A stretch of DNA of 64,000 nt from Candidatus Altimarinota bacterium (GCA_021736215.1 JAIPGI010000005.1:1-64000), one strand, 5' to 3'. Positions 33,856 through 43,631 are shown, numbered from the stretch's first letter. Notes: a model not told the origin generated them from the letters alone. A program made the numbers and translations.

Positions 33856-35139
33856 ATGAAAAAATTACTCAATGATTTAGGACAAAATGTTGCTATTTTG
33901 GGAACTCAGTGGGGAGACGAAGGGAAAGGGAAATTGGTAGATGCACTCGCGCCAAATTTTGATATTGTTTGCCGAAGCGCTGGAGGAGCAAATGCTGGAC
34001 ACACTATTGTTACGGAAGGAAAGAAATTCGTTTTTCACGTTGTTCCCTCAAGCATGCTCCATGCCTCCCCAATTGGTGTTATCGGGAATGGGACCGTGGT
34101 AAGCATTCCTGATTTATCAAAAGAAATAGAAGAGTTGGAACAAAACGGACTAGAAATAGCCTCTCGTATAAAGCTTTCACTACGAGCACATATTATTTTT
34201 GATTTTCATAAAAAAATTGATGCCGAACTCGAAGGACGAAAGGGTGATCAAAAGATAGGAACGACCTGTCGAGGGATTGGTCCTGCTTATACTGACAAGA
34301 TTTCTCGTATGGGGATTCGTTGCGAGGACCTGTTAGACACAGAACTTCTTCTTGAAAAAATTACGCAAAACTGTGAATTTCACAACAAAAATCTTGGGAT
34401 GAGTCTCGATTCCAAACACGAGTTCGATATCGTTATGGAACACCGAGAAAAAATAAAACCTTTATTGTCTGATACAAGAAAATTCTTAAATGATGCCATT
34501 CATGCAGGAAAAAAATTAATGTTTGAAGGGGCGCAAGGATTCTTCTTGGACATAGATCACGGAACCTATCCATTTGTTACTTCTAGCTCCACGGGAGTAG
34601 GCGGCATATGTACGGGTCTTGGAGTTCCTCCTAAATCAATTTCTGGAATTATTGGTATTGCAAAAGCCTACACAACACGAGTTGGTTCTGGACCATTCCC
34701 ATCAGAATTAGATGACCAGTTGGGAGAGCAAATCCGCCAAGCAGGAGGTGAATTTGGTGCAACGACTGGACGACCACGTCGATGCGGATGGTTTGATGCG
34801 GTTGTTGTGAATAATTCCATAGAAACAAACGGGATTGATGCTATCAATCTTACAAAATTAGATGTCCTTTCTGGACTTCCTGAAATCAAAGTAGCAACAA
34901 AATATTTTTTGGACGATACAGAACTCTTCACTGTCCCTACTACAAGAAAGGCAAATCGAAAACTAAAAATCCAGTACGAAACGTTCCCTGGATGGGAAGA
35001 CTCTTTGGGGCAATGTAAAACATTTGAGGATTTACCAAAAAATGCCCAAGCATATGTTTTGGGACTTGAAAAAATAATTCAAACACCTATCCGAGCCATT
35101 GGTGTAGGGCAGGATAGGAATGATTTAATTTTTCGATAA
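33856..35139 (+). CDS. purA: adenylosuccinate synthetase
   Basis: PurA joins IMP and aspartate with GTP on the way to AMP. The 427-residue protein shows the P-loop-like GTQWGDEGKGKLVD, NAGHTIV, GTTCRGIGPAY, FEGAQGFFLDIDHGTYPFVT, TTGRPRRCGWFD and GVGQDRNDLI. Length is typical. A strong promoter precedes it and a hairpin terminator follows at 35141. With PurN at 7.3 kb this indicates at least part of a purine pathway. Confidence 0.96.
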   Translation: MKKLLNDLGQNVAILGTQWGDEGKGKLVDALAPNFDIVCRSAGGANAGHTIVTEGKKFVFHVVPSSMLHASPIGVIGNGTVVSIPDLSKEIEELEQNGLEIASRIKLSLRAHIIFDFHKKIDAELEGRKGDQKIGTTCRGIGPAYTDKISRMGIRCEDLLDTELLLEKITQNCEFHNKNLGMSLDSKHEFDIVMEHREKIKPLLSDTRKFLNDAIHAGKKLMFEGAQGFFLDIDHGTYPFVTSSSTGVGGICTGLGVPPKSISGIIGIAKAYTTRVGSGPFPSELDDQLGEQIRQAGGEFGATTGRPRRCGWFDAVVVNNSIETNGIDAINLTKLDVLSGLPEIKVATKYFLDDTELFTVPTTRKANRKLKIQYETFPGWEDSLGQCKTFEDLPKNAQAYVLGLEKIIQTPIRAIGVGQDRNDLIFR

Positions 35140-35140
35140 A

Positions 35141-35166
35141 AAAACTCACCCCTGAGTTATTGTTTC
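35141..35166 (+). terminator. purA: probable purA terminator
   Basis: AACTCA and TGAGTT pair around CCCC with flanking A/T pairs, followed by ATTGTTT. Short and moderate. Confidence 0.5.
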
Positions 35167-35203
35167 CCGCCATACACACGGCAATTCTCGACCCACAAAT
35201 CCC

Positions 35204-35698
35204 ATGTCTTACCAAGATTTCTCCCAAGAGATTCTCAATATACTCGAAAAAGAAAATGCTGATTTCCAGTTTTTTCGTCACGAACCCGTATTTACAAAAG
35301 AAGAAATTTTTGCCCTTGCGAATCGATTTCATTTCAAAGGAGAAGAAATGAAAAACTTACTTCTCTGTGATAAAAAATCTAGAAATTTTTATCTCGTGTT
35401 GACTCTTGCAAGGAAAAATCGCACAAACCTTGAAAAAGTTGAAGAACTTCTCAATGAAAAAAAACTTAAAATGGCATCTCCTGAAAACGTAGAAAAAATA
35501 GCAAAAGCTGTCCCAGGATGTGTGTCTCCTTTTGGTTTTGATGACACAATAAAAATCATTGCTGATAACGAAATTTTTGAACCCGAATTTTTACTTTTTT
35601 CTGCAGGAGCTCCTGATAATACCATAGAGTTGGCTTCTCATGATTTACGGAAAATCTTAGAAAAATTACCGAATGAAATAATCTTTTCTTCTCTTTAA
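35204..35698 (+). CDS. YbaK/ProX-type aminoacyl-tRNA deacylase
   Basis: A 164-residue YbaK/prolyl-tRNA editing domain. These proteins hydrolyse mischarged tRNA such as Ala-tRNA-Pro or Cys-tRNA-Pro. Family features are FFRHEPVFTKEE, LLLCDKKSRNFYLVL with the conserved lysine, KLKMASPENVEKIAKAVPGCVSPFGF and the final GAPDNTIELASHDL. The GCVSPFG loop is the clearest signature. It ends one base before the dnaA start, so the two genes may share a transcript. Confidence 0.88.
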   Translation: MSYQDFSQEILNILEKENADFQFFRHEPVFTKEEIFALANRFHFKGEEMKNLLLCDKKSRNFYLVLTLARKNRTNLEKVEELLNEKKLKMASPENVEKIAKAVPGCVSPFGFDDTIKIIADNEIFEPEFLLFSAGAPDNTIELASHDLRKILEKLPNEIIFSSL

Positions 35699-35699
35699 T

Positions 35700-37109
35700 A
35701 TGGATAAAACACAAGTGTGGGATGCTGTTTTGACAAGAATGAGTGAGAAAATCTCACGGATGGAATTTTGTACTTGGTTCCGAAAGGTACGTATTGCTGA
35801 GATTTCTGGAGCCGCGGTACTCATCAGTTGTCCCACGGAGATGAACAAAAACTGGCTAGAAAGCAAATACCACGGAATGATTCTTTCAAGCCTTAAGGCC
35901 GTATTGCCAGAAATTGATAAATTATTTTTTAATGTGGATCTCTCTTTGGCTGATGCTCCTTCGAGTAGTCCTGACGTTTTTGAAAAACCAAAAAATCCAA
36001 GAAAACTACCCAACAAACCCGAAGTTCGATTCTCCCAGGGACTCGAATCTCGGATTGTACAATCGAAATTTACGCTCTCTAATTTCATTGTCGGAGAAGA
36101 AACTCGATTTGCCCATGCGGCTTGCATGGCAGTAGCCGAAAGCAAAATCAATGAAGCTAAAAAATATAATCCCCTCTTCATCTACGGAGGGGTAGGCTTA
36201 GGCAAAACACATCTCCTCCAAGGAGTTGCTAATGAAATCACACGCCGAAACCCCGACAGCGTTATTATTTATACAACAGCGGAGCGATTTACGAACGAAA
36301 TTGTAAAAGCCATACGAGAACGAAATACTGAAAAATTTCGAAGGAAGTTCCGTCAAGCCGATGCCTTAATTATTGATGATGTACAATTTTTCGAAGGAAA
36401 AGAGCAAACACAAGTAGAGCTCTTCAATACGTTCAATGACCTGCATGACCTCAGTAAACAAATTATATTTTCAGCCGACCGCCCACCAGCTCAATTAACT
36501 CAAATTATGGATCGATTGCGATCAAGGATGGAATGGGGGCTCAGCGTGGATGTACAGATGCCTGGATACGAAACGCGACTCGCTATTGTTCAAAATAAAT
36601 CACTCGAACTCGGCATTGTTCTCCCCCCTGATGTACAAGAATTTATTGCGGCAAATACACGCCGACACCTGAGAGAATTAGAAAATGTACTCAATAAGAT
36701 TTCTGGAGAAATAGAATTTACAGGGATATCTCCTACGATACAGTCTGTCGGAAAGATTTTTCGACAATTCAACCCTGAAGAGGACATAACCACTATTGGA
36801 GACGCAAAAAAAGGATTCGTCAAAACTCCTGATGAAATCGTAACAGCTATTAGTGATTATTTTCAAATCCCTGCCACAGAAATACTGGGAGATTCACGAA
36901 AGAAAGAGATTGTTTTCCCTCGTCAAATTTGTTGGATGCTCTGCAAAGAAATTCTTAAAATGAGCTACGATGCCATTGGACGAGATTTCGGGGGAAAAAA
37001 CCACACAACCATCATGCATGGAATTAAGAAAGTCCTAGAGCTTAGCCGTACAGATTCTGCTACGGCCCGACATATCCACGCATTGAAGAAGGATTTAGGA
37101 GTGAAGTGA
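35700..37109 (+). CDS. dnaA: replication initiator DnaA
   Basis: DnaA melts the chromosomal origin. The 469-residue protein has domain I (about 1-80), a Pro-rich linker (85-105), the AAA+ domain with Walker A GGVGLGKTHLL, Walker B LIIDDVQFF and sensor segments, and domain IV with the DNA-binding signature GGKNHTTIMHG. The surrounding spacers show no cluster of DnaA boxes, so the origin is probably elsewhere. dnaN is 3.5 kb away on the opposite strand with mfd between them. Confidence 0.97.
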   Translation: MDKTQVWDAVLTRMSEKISRMEFCTWFRKVRIAEISGAAVLISCPTEMNKNWLESKYHGMILSSLKAVLPEIDKLFFNVDLSLADAPSSSPDVFEKPKNPRKLPNKPEVRFSQGLESRIVQSKFTLSNFIVGEETRFAHAACMAVAESKINEAKKYNPLFIYGGVGLGKTHLLQGVANEITRRNPDSVIIYTTAERFTNEIVKAIRERNTEKFRRKFRQADALIIDDVQFFEGKEQTQVELFNTFNDLHDLSKQIIFSADRPPAQLTQIMDRLRSRMEWGLSVDVQMPGYETRLAIVQNKSLELGIVLPPDVQEFIAANTRRHLRELENVLNKISGEIEFTGISPTIQSVGKIFRQFNPEEDITTIGDAKKGFVKTPDEIVTAISDYFQIPATEILGDSRKKEIVFPRQICWMLCKEILKMSYDAIGRDFGGKNHTTIMHGIKKVLELSRTDSATARHIHALKKDLGVK

Positions 37110-37169
37110 ATGACACTCCACGAGAAACGAGTGGCTAGTGGAATTCATCCCCGCGAAGGCAGTGATCTA

Positions 37170-37288
37170 AGCGCCTCCTTTGGAAAAGGGGGACTACGGG
37201 GGGATTTTTATTTGAGAAATAACTGTTATTAGTATTTTTCAAATCTCCCTCCAACTCCCTCTTTTCTAAAGAGGGAGGGGGTTTTTAT
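37170..37288. repeat. CCCTC/GAGGG palindromic intergenic repeat, copy 3
   Basis: CTCCTTTGGAAAAGGGGGAC and GGGGGGATTTTTAT at the left, and CTCCCTCCAACTCCCTCTTT with AAAGAGGGAGGGGG at the right, the same composite plan as 16764 and 20921. It fills most of the dnaA-mfd gap. Confidence 0.7.
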
Positions 37289-37309
37289 CGAACACATTTA
37301 TTGTTCAAT
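37289..37309. repeat. TTGAACA palindrome, copy 5 (intergenic)
   Basis: CGAACA, centre CATTTAT, TGTTCAA. From GAACACA onward it matches the copy at 46614. Confidence 0.7.
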
Positions 37310-37311
37310 AA

Positions 37312-40300
37312 TTATTTTTTCCCTTCCGCCTTCTTTTTGACCTCCATCCATTTCACCTCTCGTATCAAATCCTCATACCAAGTTACCGGAAGTGCTGGCA
37401 AAGCGAGTTTTATAGCATTCGCAGTAATCACCCATTTGAGTTTGGTATTTTGTACCAATCCAAAAACCTGATCAGGAGTAAATTCTCGCCCCATACGCAA
37501 CACTACCTCATATGATTTGTGTGAAGACTGAGATATTTTTACCCCGGACATATTGGCTTTCCGCAAAATCATCTTGAGAGCAATAACACGACAGAGATTT
37601 TCTACTTCTCGAGGAAGCGTTCCATAATCCTCTCGAAGTTCGTGTCGAAGTTCGTCCAACTGCTCTGGCGTTTCGGCGGAAGCGAGTTCCTTGTAGACTT
37701 GAATTTTCTCATCTGCCCGCGGAATAAAACTTGACGGAATATATGCTGACAAAGGAATTTCGACCGTAATATTTTCTTCTTCGATTAATTCACTCGCCAC
37801 TTCTCCACTCCGCATTTCTTCAATTGTTTTGTGAAGTAATCTCATAAAATGCGACACCCCAACTGTTCGGATAGTTCCCGATTGGGACACCCCCAAAACC
37901 TCTCCTGCTCCTCGAATTTCTAAATCTCTCATCGCAATCTGAAACCCTGATCCCAGTTCTGAAGCTTCGACGATAGCTCTGAGGCGTTTTTTGGCCTCAA
38001 GCTCAAGCTTCTGCCCTTGGTAGAGGAAGTACGCATAAGCCTGTATCCGTCGCCGTCCTACACGTCCTCGCAATTGATAGAGTTGAGACAACCCGAATTT
38101 TTCAGCGCGATTCACGATAAGGGTATTCGCATTCGGAAGATCAATACCATTTTCGATAATGGTTGAAGCTACTAAGACATCTGCCTTCCCTTCTTTAAAT
38201 TCTCGGATTCGCCCTTCTAGTTCTGTTGAGGAGAGCTGTCCATGAGCCACGATAAATCTAGCCTCTGGTATAAGAACTTGAAGTTGAGCCGCTTGAGCTT
38301 CAATCGTCTGTACGCGATTGTGTAAAAAATATATCTGTCCACCCCTCTCCACCTCGAAGAGAATTCGTTCACGAATAAGATTCAGATTGTATTTACGAAC
38401 CTCTGTTACCACTGGTAATCGACCTGGGGGTGGCGTCGTAATTGTCGATATGTCCTTGAGTTTATTAAGACTCATATTAAGCGTTCGAGGAATAGGCGTC
38501 GCCGTCATCGTCAAAATATCCACTGAAGCTCGAAGTGTTTTGAGTTTTTCTTTTTGTTTCACCCCAAATCTCTGCTCCTCATCAATCACTAAAAGTCCCA
38601 ATTTATGGAAAACAATATCATCAGATAATAATCGATGTGTCCCAATAACTACATCAACAAGCCCTAATTTAATATCTTGAAGAATTTTTTTCTGTTCAGC
38701 CGCCGACTGAAATCGAGACATGAGTTCAATACGAATACCATAATTCTTATCTTCAATACGTTTTAGAAAGTTTTGATAATGCTGTTCTGCAAGAATAGTA
38801 ATTGGAGCGAGTATTGCGGCCTGCATGCCTGATCGAAAACACTTGAATGCAGCTCGCATAGCGATTTCTGTTTTTCCAAATCCCACATCCCCGCATACCA
38901 AACGATCCATAGGTCTTGCGGTTTCCATGTCTCGTCGCACATCATCCCATGCCTGAGATTGCCCAGGAGTAAGCTCATAGGGGAATCCATCACAAAAATC
39001 TTTAACCATATCATCATCTTCAGAAAACTTCTTCCCCTTCGAAAGTTCCCGAGAGGCATATAATTTTAATAAATCTTTTGCGATACGCTCTGCCTCAACT
39101 TTTAATTTTCGCTGGGAAGTTGCCCATTCCGAAGATCCTAATCGCGTTAAACGCGGATCATCATCTCCAATAAATTTCGTGATTTTCTCAGCAGACTCGA
39201 CTGGAACAAATAATTTATCATTCTCCGCATAACAAAGCTTTAAATATTCTCTTGTTCCAAAATCTGCTCCCAAATCCCGTCTCACAATACCATCAAACCG
39301 TGCCAATCCGTGATCCACATGAACAACAAAATCACCCGGTTTCAAGCTCGTCATCAAATCTAAATTCACTCCAGCGATAGCCTTTTTTTGACGAGAAGAA
39401 CGATGAAACTGAAAAATCTCACGATCCGTAAGAAAAAATATTTTTCTATCATTGTTTTGAAATGAATGCGGTAAAAATTCTTCTGATTCCGTACGGATGA
39501 TTTTGACAGTAGAGGGGGTTCTGTCATTCAATTCTTCGGTAAACATCACTTCATTTTCTCTAAAAATTCTCTCAATTTCGCTATATCGTTTTGTCATAAG
39601 CACGATATGGAACTCCCTTCTTAATCGTTCTTTTATATCCACTACAAAATCCTGAATGGTATAGAAGGGAAGCACGGAAAAGAAATTCAAATGAAAAAAT
39701 ATCTCATCTTCTCTTGGAAAAGTTGTGAATTTGATTTTGAAAAAATCCCCTTGTGGGCAAATATCATTGTCCAAATCATCCGAGATAAAAAGGGAATGGT
39801 TTGACCCTTCGATAAAATCCATAAACCGACCATTTAATGCCGATTCAAATCGAGCGGGGAATATTTCCAGTGTCGTACATTTTTCATTGTTTGGGAGACG
39901 AGATGAATCCGTCACGTTTTCTGCTGAATTTGTGGAAATTTGTTCAAATATATCGATATTTTCAATCACATCACCAAAAAGTTCTACTCTGTAACAGTGA
40001 GAAGCGTTGACGGGGTAAATAAATAGATTCTCCCCTCTTCTTACAAATTCCCCCTGTTTTAATATTTGATCCTCTGCCGATTCATATCCATGAAAAGACA
40101 ATTGCTCAAAAATATCAAAAATACGAATTTTCTCTCCCGCGGTGAGGACTATTTTTTCACTCTTTATATTTTTTTCACTGGGAAGCGGCTGTGCCAATAC
40201 TGCTTCTAAATTTTCAAAAAGGAAAAGTGAGTTACATTTATTACTAAGAAGTCCTCGCAGATTATAGAATTGAGCAAAAGTGAGGACTTCTGGAACCAAA

Positions 40301-40542
40301 TGAACATTCCCATCAAAAAAAAGCTCTGCGGAAGAAAATATCTGATCCGCTTTTTCGTCTGTCGATGCCCAAAAAACATTTTGAAAGTTTGTACTTTTCA
40401 AAACATTCGAAATCACAAACGACTTCGCTGCAATGTTTCCCAAGTTGACCAAAGTTAGTGACTTTTGTTTCTCTAACAGTGCAATTTGCTCTGCCAAATT
40501 TAGGTCAAAAGGAAGTTGAGTATGCTTATGAAATGCTGTCAT
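37312..40542 (-). CDS. mfd: transcription-repair coupling factor Mfd
   Basis: Mfd removes stalled RNA polymerase and recruits UvrA. The 1076-residue protein has a UvrB-homology N-terminal part (1-340), an RNAP-interaction domain starting near SLKPGDFVVHVDHGLARFDG, translocase motifs GDVGFGKTEIAMRAAF, VVIGTHRLLS, VIDEEQRFGVKQKEKLK and MTATPIPRTL, then RGRVGR and a C-terminal TRCF domain. It is slightly shorter than the usual 1150. The C-terminal domain covers about 950-1070. Confidence 0.96.
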   Translation of the reverse strand: MTAFHKHTQLPFDLNLAEQIALLEKQKSLTLVNLGNIAAKSFVISNVLKSTNFQNVFWASTDEKADQIFSSAELFFDGNVHLVPEVLTFAQFYNLRGLLSNKCNSLFLFENLEAVLAQPLPSEKNIKSEKIVLTAGEKIRIFDIFEQLSFHGYESAEDQILKQGEFVRRGENLFIYPVNASHCYRVELFGDVIENIDIFEQISTNSAENVTDSSRLPNNEKCTTLEIFPARFESALNGRFMDFIEGSNHSLFISDDLDNDICPQGDFFKIKFTTFPREDEIFFHLNFFSVLPFYTIQDFVVDIKERLRREFHIVLMTKRYSEIERIFRENEVMFTEELNDRTPSTVKIIRTESEEFLPHSFQNNDRKIFFLTDREIFQFHRSSRQKKAIAGVNLDLMTSLKPGDFVVHVDHGLARFDGIVRRDLGADFGTREYLKLCYAENDKLFVPVESAEKITKFIGDDDPRLTRLGSSEWATSQRKLKVEAERIAKDLLKLYASRELSKGKKFSEDDDMVKDFCDGFPYELTPGQSQAWDDVRRDMETARPMDRLVCGDVGFGKTEIAMRAAFKCFRSGMQAAILAPITILAEQHYQNFLKRIEDKNYGIRIELMSRFQSAAEQKKILQDIKLGLVDVVIGTHRLLSDDIVFHKLGLLVIDEEQRFGVKQKEKLKTLRASVDILTMTATPIPRTLNMSLNKLKDISTITTPPPGRLPVVTEVRKYNLNLIRERILFEVERGGQIYFLHNRVQTIEAQAAQLQVLIPEARFIVAHGQLSSTELEGRIREFKEGKADVLVASTIIENGIDLPNANTLIVNRAEKFGLSQLYQLRGRVGRRRIQAYAYFLYQGQKLELEAKKRLRAIVEASELGSGFQIAMRDLEIRGAGEVLGVSQSGTIRTVGVSHFMRLLHKTIEEMRSGEVASELIEEENITVEIPLSAYIPSSFIPRADEKIQVYKELASAETPEQLDELRHELREDYGTLPREVENLCRVIALKMILRKANMSGVKISQSSHKSYEVVLRMGREFTPDQVFGLVQNTKLKWVITANAIKLALPALPVTWYEDLIREVKWMEVKKKAEGKK

Positions 40543-40643
40543 ACAGACAAAAACATCACCTTACAAAAACTCTGCTTTGCTCTTACAGCTTAAAACAGAA
40601 AAACTCTCACTCAAGTAATAAAAAAGAACTTGAGTAGGAATTT

Positions 40644-41747
40644 TTACATTTTAAGAGGCATAATCAAGTGAATGAAGTCTTTTCCTTTTGTAGGACCGAT
40701 AACAGCAGGGTTCATCTTCCCTTCAAGCTTCATTCTGATTTTATCTTCTCCTTGCAAAGCCCCCAAAACATCCAATACATAATCTGAATTCAATGCAATA
40801 ATATTCGTTCCTCCATCTAATTTGACCGCGATAGTGGTTTTTTCTTCACCGATTTCTGTAGCATCAGTGGAAACCGTAAGTGTCCCATCATTCAAAAACT
40901 CCAATTTCATATGCTGATTATTCTCTTTGGCAAAGATAGATACTCGACGTACCGCCAACTCAAAAGCTTCTTTCTCGATTTCTGCTGTAGTAACACTTTT
41001 CTTCGGAATAATCTGTTGATAATCTGGAAACTGCCCCTCGATCAACCTCGACGTCAATTCCGTTCCATTCACAGAGAACATAACCTGATTCTCTACAATG
41101 GTGATGACAATCTTTTCTGCGCCAGCCGCTAATCTATCAGCTTCAAACACAGCCCTTACGGGAATAACACAGGAGGTATCCACCACTTCCTTCTCTAAGT
41201 GGAGTATTTTCTCACTCAACCGATAAGAATCGGTAGCTGCCATGCGAAGTTCTTTTTGCAAAGCATGGAAATACACTCCAGAGAGAATCGGTCGTGAAGA
41301 GTTTTCTTGAGCCGCAAAAGCAACCTGATGAACGGATTCTCGAAAATGTTTTCCGTCGAGTTCAAGTTTCACCCCTCCTTCAACCCGAGTAATTGCGGGA
41401 AATTCATCAGCAGCAATTCCCTTGATTTTCGTTTTAGATGTTTTGGATTTGATTTCCAGTGTCGTTCCCGCAGAAACTGCGAGTTCAATATCTTCATTCT
41501 TATCCAGGAGTGAAGCATAGGAGGTCAATATTTTGGATGGAACGGTAATCGCTCCTTCGTTTTTCACCGTTGCTTCACAAGAAGTAGATATCGAAATTTC
41601 AAGATTCGTAGCAGCAAAATACACTTTCTTTCCCTCACTTCGAATAAGAATGTTTCCGAGTACGGGGAGGGTGTTTTGCCCTGATACCGCCCGAGATACA
41701 ATCTTGAGGCTTTCCAAAAGTGCTTCTTGAGAAATGATGACTTTCAT
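40644..41747 (-). CDS. dnaN: DNA polymerase III beta clamp
   Basis: DnaN forms the sliding clamp. The 367-residue protein has the triplicated clamp fold: ISQEALLESLKIVSRAVSGQNTLPVLGNILI at the start, SSRPILSGVYFH in domain 2, and the C-terminal hydrophobic pocket end PAVIGPTKGKDFIHLIMPLKM (split by the last strand). ATG 41747 is supported by a TACAAT box 10 bp upstream, leaving a leader of about 3 nt. Confidence 0.95.
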   Translation of the reverse strand: MKVIISQEALLESLKIVSRAVSGQNTLPVLGNILIRSEGKKVYFAATNLEISISTSCEATVKNEGAITVPSKILTSYASLLDKNEDIELAVSAGTTLEIKSKTSKTKIKGIAADEFPAITRVEGGVKLELDGKHFRESVHQVAFAAQENSSRPILSGVYFHALQKELRMAATDSYRLSEKILHLEKEVVDTSCVIPVRAVFEADRLAAGAEKIVITIVENQVMFSVNGTELTSRLIEGQFPDYQQIIPKKSVTTAEIEKEAFELAVRRVSIFAKENNQHMKLEFLNDGTLTVSTDATEIGEEKTTIAVKLDGGTNIIALNSDYVLDVLGALQGEDKIRMKLEGKMNPAVIGPTKGKDFIHLIMPLKM

Positions 41748-41756
41748 GTCGGGGTA

Positions 41757-41783
41757 ATTGTACACGAAAACGAAAGCTGTCAA
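41757..41783 (-). promoter_or_regulatory. dnaN: dnaN promoter, near-leaderless
   Basis: On the minus strand TTGACA (41778-41783), a short 15-bp spacer and TACAAT (41757-41762), directly back to back with the 41791 promoter. Confidence 0.6.
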
Positions 41784-41790
41784 AAGATTT

Positions 41791-41818
41791 TTGACCCTTT
41801 TTTATCCCATGATACAAT
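41791..41818 (+). promoter_or_regulatory. promoter of CNNM/CorC gene, near-leaderless
   Basis: TTGACC (41791-41796), 16-bp spacer, TACAAT (41813-41818); predicted start near 41825, ATG at 41832. Confidence 0.7.
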
Positions 41819-41831
41819 GATGTCCCCAAAT

Positions 41832-43139
41832 ATGAACGATATAATCATTCTTGTGATACTACTAGCTCTCTCGGGATTCTTTTCAGGGGCAGAAATAGCT
41901 CTTTTTTCTTTAGGATCTGAGCGTATTCATGCCGCAAAACGCAATGCCAAGAACAAACGTCAAAAAAATCGTATTACGAAATTAGAATTTCTCAAAACTC
42001 GCCCCAATAGGCTTTTGGTAACGATTTTAATTGGAAACAATGTTGTAAATATTGCCGCTTCAGCAATGGCAACCGTCTTGGCAATGGAATTTGCTACACA
42101 GCTTGGATTTGAGGATGACTCAAGTCTTGTTGTGGGAACGGTAACAGGCGTGATGACTTTTTTGATTTTAATTTTTGGAGAAGTAACTCCTAAGGCTTTT
42201 GCTCATCGATATGCACTTAAGGTCGCTCTTTTTTCAACACCGATTATTTCCGTGCTCCAACTCATCCTCTACCCCATTGTTGTGCCACTTGCTTTCTTGA
42301 TAAAAAAAGTTTCAGGGAATCATCAAATCGCGCAGGGAATGTCCGAAGACGAATTAAAAGCCGCCATAGAGCTCTCTGAACGAGAAGGAAAAATTGAAAG
42401 CGAAGAAAAGGAACTATTCGAAAAAGTGTTGGAATTCGATAAACACCCCGTTGATTCCATTATGACGCCTCGATCAAAAATATTTGCCCTTGCGAATAAC
42501 ACATCGCTTCTCGAAGCACATCGTTTTGTTGTTGAAAACAGATTTTCGCGCATCCCTATCTACAATGAGGACTTAGACCAAGTTATGGGAATTCTCACAG
42601 TACATACTCTCTTGGAAGAAATACAAAAACGGAATTCGAAAGAAAAGAAAGTTGCCAATCTTCCCTTACTCAACCCAATAAAAATTCCTCCAACTATGAA
42701 AATAGATACGCTGTTGCGAGAATTTCAAACACAAAAAATGCACATGGCACTTGTCTATGATGAACACGGAGGACTCGTGGGACTCATCACTATGGAAGAT
42801 GTTTTAGAAGAAATTTTTGGAGAAATTCAAGATGAACAGGATGAAACTGAATTTTTCATTCGACGTATTGGAAAAAATAAATTTCTCTGCAACTCCAATA
42901 CCGAACTAGAACATATTGAAGATTTTATTGAAAAGAAATTAAATCTCGATATTGAGCAATTCCCTTGGGAAGTCGTTGATGAAAACAATACTCTCAGTTA
43001 TTTTCTCTTGGAAAAACTCGAACGATTCCCTCAAAAAAACGAATCTTTTGAAATCGCACTAGAACACCACCATTTTAAATTCACTGTCACCAAGACGAAT
43101 GAGGAACAAATCGAAGAAGTTGAAGTGGAAGTGAAATAA
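41832..43139 (+). CDS. CNNM/CorC-type membrane protein (hemolysin C family)
   Basis: A 435-residue protein of the CNNM/CorB family linked to Mg2+ or Co2+ efflux. An N-terminal CNNM membrane domain (about 1-165; GFFSGAEIALFSLGSER, IGNNVVNIAASA, FGEVTPKAFAH) leads to two CBS domains (VDSIMTPRSKIFAL and the MALVYDEHGGLVGLITMEDVLEEIFGEI region, quoted in part). A C-terminal CorC_HlyC transporter-associated domain follows. ATG 41832 is chosen because the upstream ATGs lie inside the -10 box. Confidence 0.92.
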   Translation: MNDIIILVILLALSGFFSGAEIALFSLGSERIHAAKRNAKNKRQKNRITKLEFLKTRPNRLLVTILIGNNVVNIAASAMATVLAMEFATQLGFEDDSSLVVGTVTGVMTFLILIFGEVTPKAFAHRYALKVALFSTPIISVLQLILYPIVVPLAFLIKKVSGNHQIAQGMSEDELKAAIELSEREGKIESEEKELFEKVLEFDKHPVDSIMTPRSKIFALANNTSLLEAHRFVVENRFSRIPIYNEDLDQVMGILTVHTLLEEIQKRNSKEKKVANLPLLNPIKIPPTMKIDTLLREFQTQKMHMALVYDEHGGLVGLITMEDVLEEIFGEIQDEQDETEFFIRRIGKNKFLCNSNTELEHIEDFIEKKLNLDIEQFPWEVVDENNTLSYFLLEKLERFPQKNESFEIALEHHHFKFTVTKTNEEQIEEVEVEVK

Positions 43140-43166
43140 GAAAGAAGCGAGAGGGAAGGGAAAAAA

Positions 43167-43193
43167 CAGAGAAGAGAGAAGAGAGAAGAATTA
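43167..43193. repeat. left inverted repeat flanking the S23-like gene
   Basis: 27 bp (AGAGAAGAGAGAAGAG core) that match the reverse complement of 43632-43658 with one mismatch. Confidence 0.75.
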
Positions 43194-43195
43194 TT

Positions 43196-43573
43196 TTATT
43201 TTTTGAGATTGTTTTCAGTTGTGAGTTTGGTTTTACCAAGAAGCCTAAGAAGCTCTTCTCAGTCTTCTAAAAGAGATTCTGCGAACCCTTCCTCTATTAT
43301 TTTTGAATCCTTGAGTAAACGAATCCAAAACTTCGTCTCGCGCGCTTCCTTGTAAGAGATGCATATTTTTGCAAAAAAATCTTTTCTTGATTGACCGCCC
43401 ATCGATTCCTCGATATTAGCACCAATCGAAGTTCCTGCGCGAAGCACCTGTTTAGCAATTCCAAATTCCTTCTTTTCAGAAACTAAGAATTTATATAATT
43501 TCACCATACGAATAGCGAATACGTAACTTTTTTGTTGCAGAATATTTTCTGATTTTTGAATACTATAAACCAT
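43196..43573 (-). pseudogene. four-helix-bundle (S23/23S rRNA IVS) protein with in-frame TGA
   Basis: The reading frame from ATG 43573 has the hallmarks of the S23/IVS four-helix-bundle family: KSYVFAIRMVKLYKFL, LRAGTSIGANIEES, GQSRKDFFAKICISYKEARET and FWIRLL. A TGA at 43259-43261 ends it after SLLED. The frame then continues for 20 residues (EELLRLLGKTK...) to TAA at 43196, matching the family's usual EELxxLL ending, where a Cys often precedes EE. The likely cause is one TGC/TGT-to-TGA change. The unit is bounded by inverted repeats. Confidence 0.75.
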
Positions 43574-43631
43574 TCTTCTCTCATTCTCACCAAAATATAG
43601 CAGTGGCACAAATATCCAATTCATTTAAATT

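Noticed and set aside
40543-40643. Origin of replication between mfd and dnaN
   Set aside because: Only 100 bp, without DnaA boxes or AT-rich iterons.
43259-43261. Evidence for UGA recoding (Gly or Trp)
   Set aside because: TGA ends many intact genes here (sufC, dnaA, the DegT fragment) at the expected family lengths, so the standard bacterial code fits; the single internal TGA is better explained by mutation.
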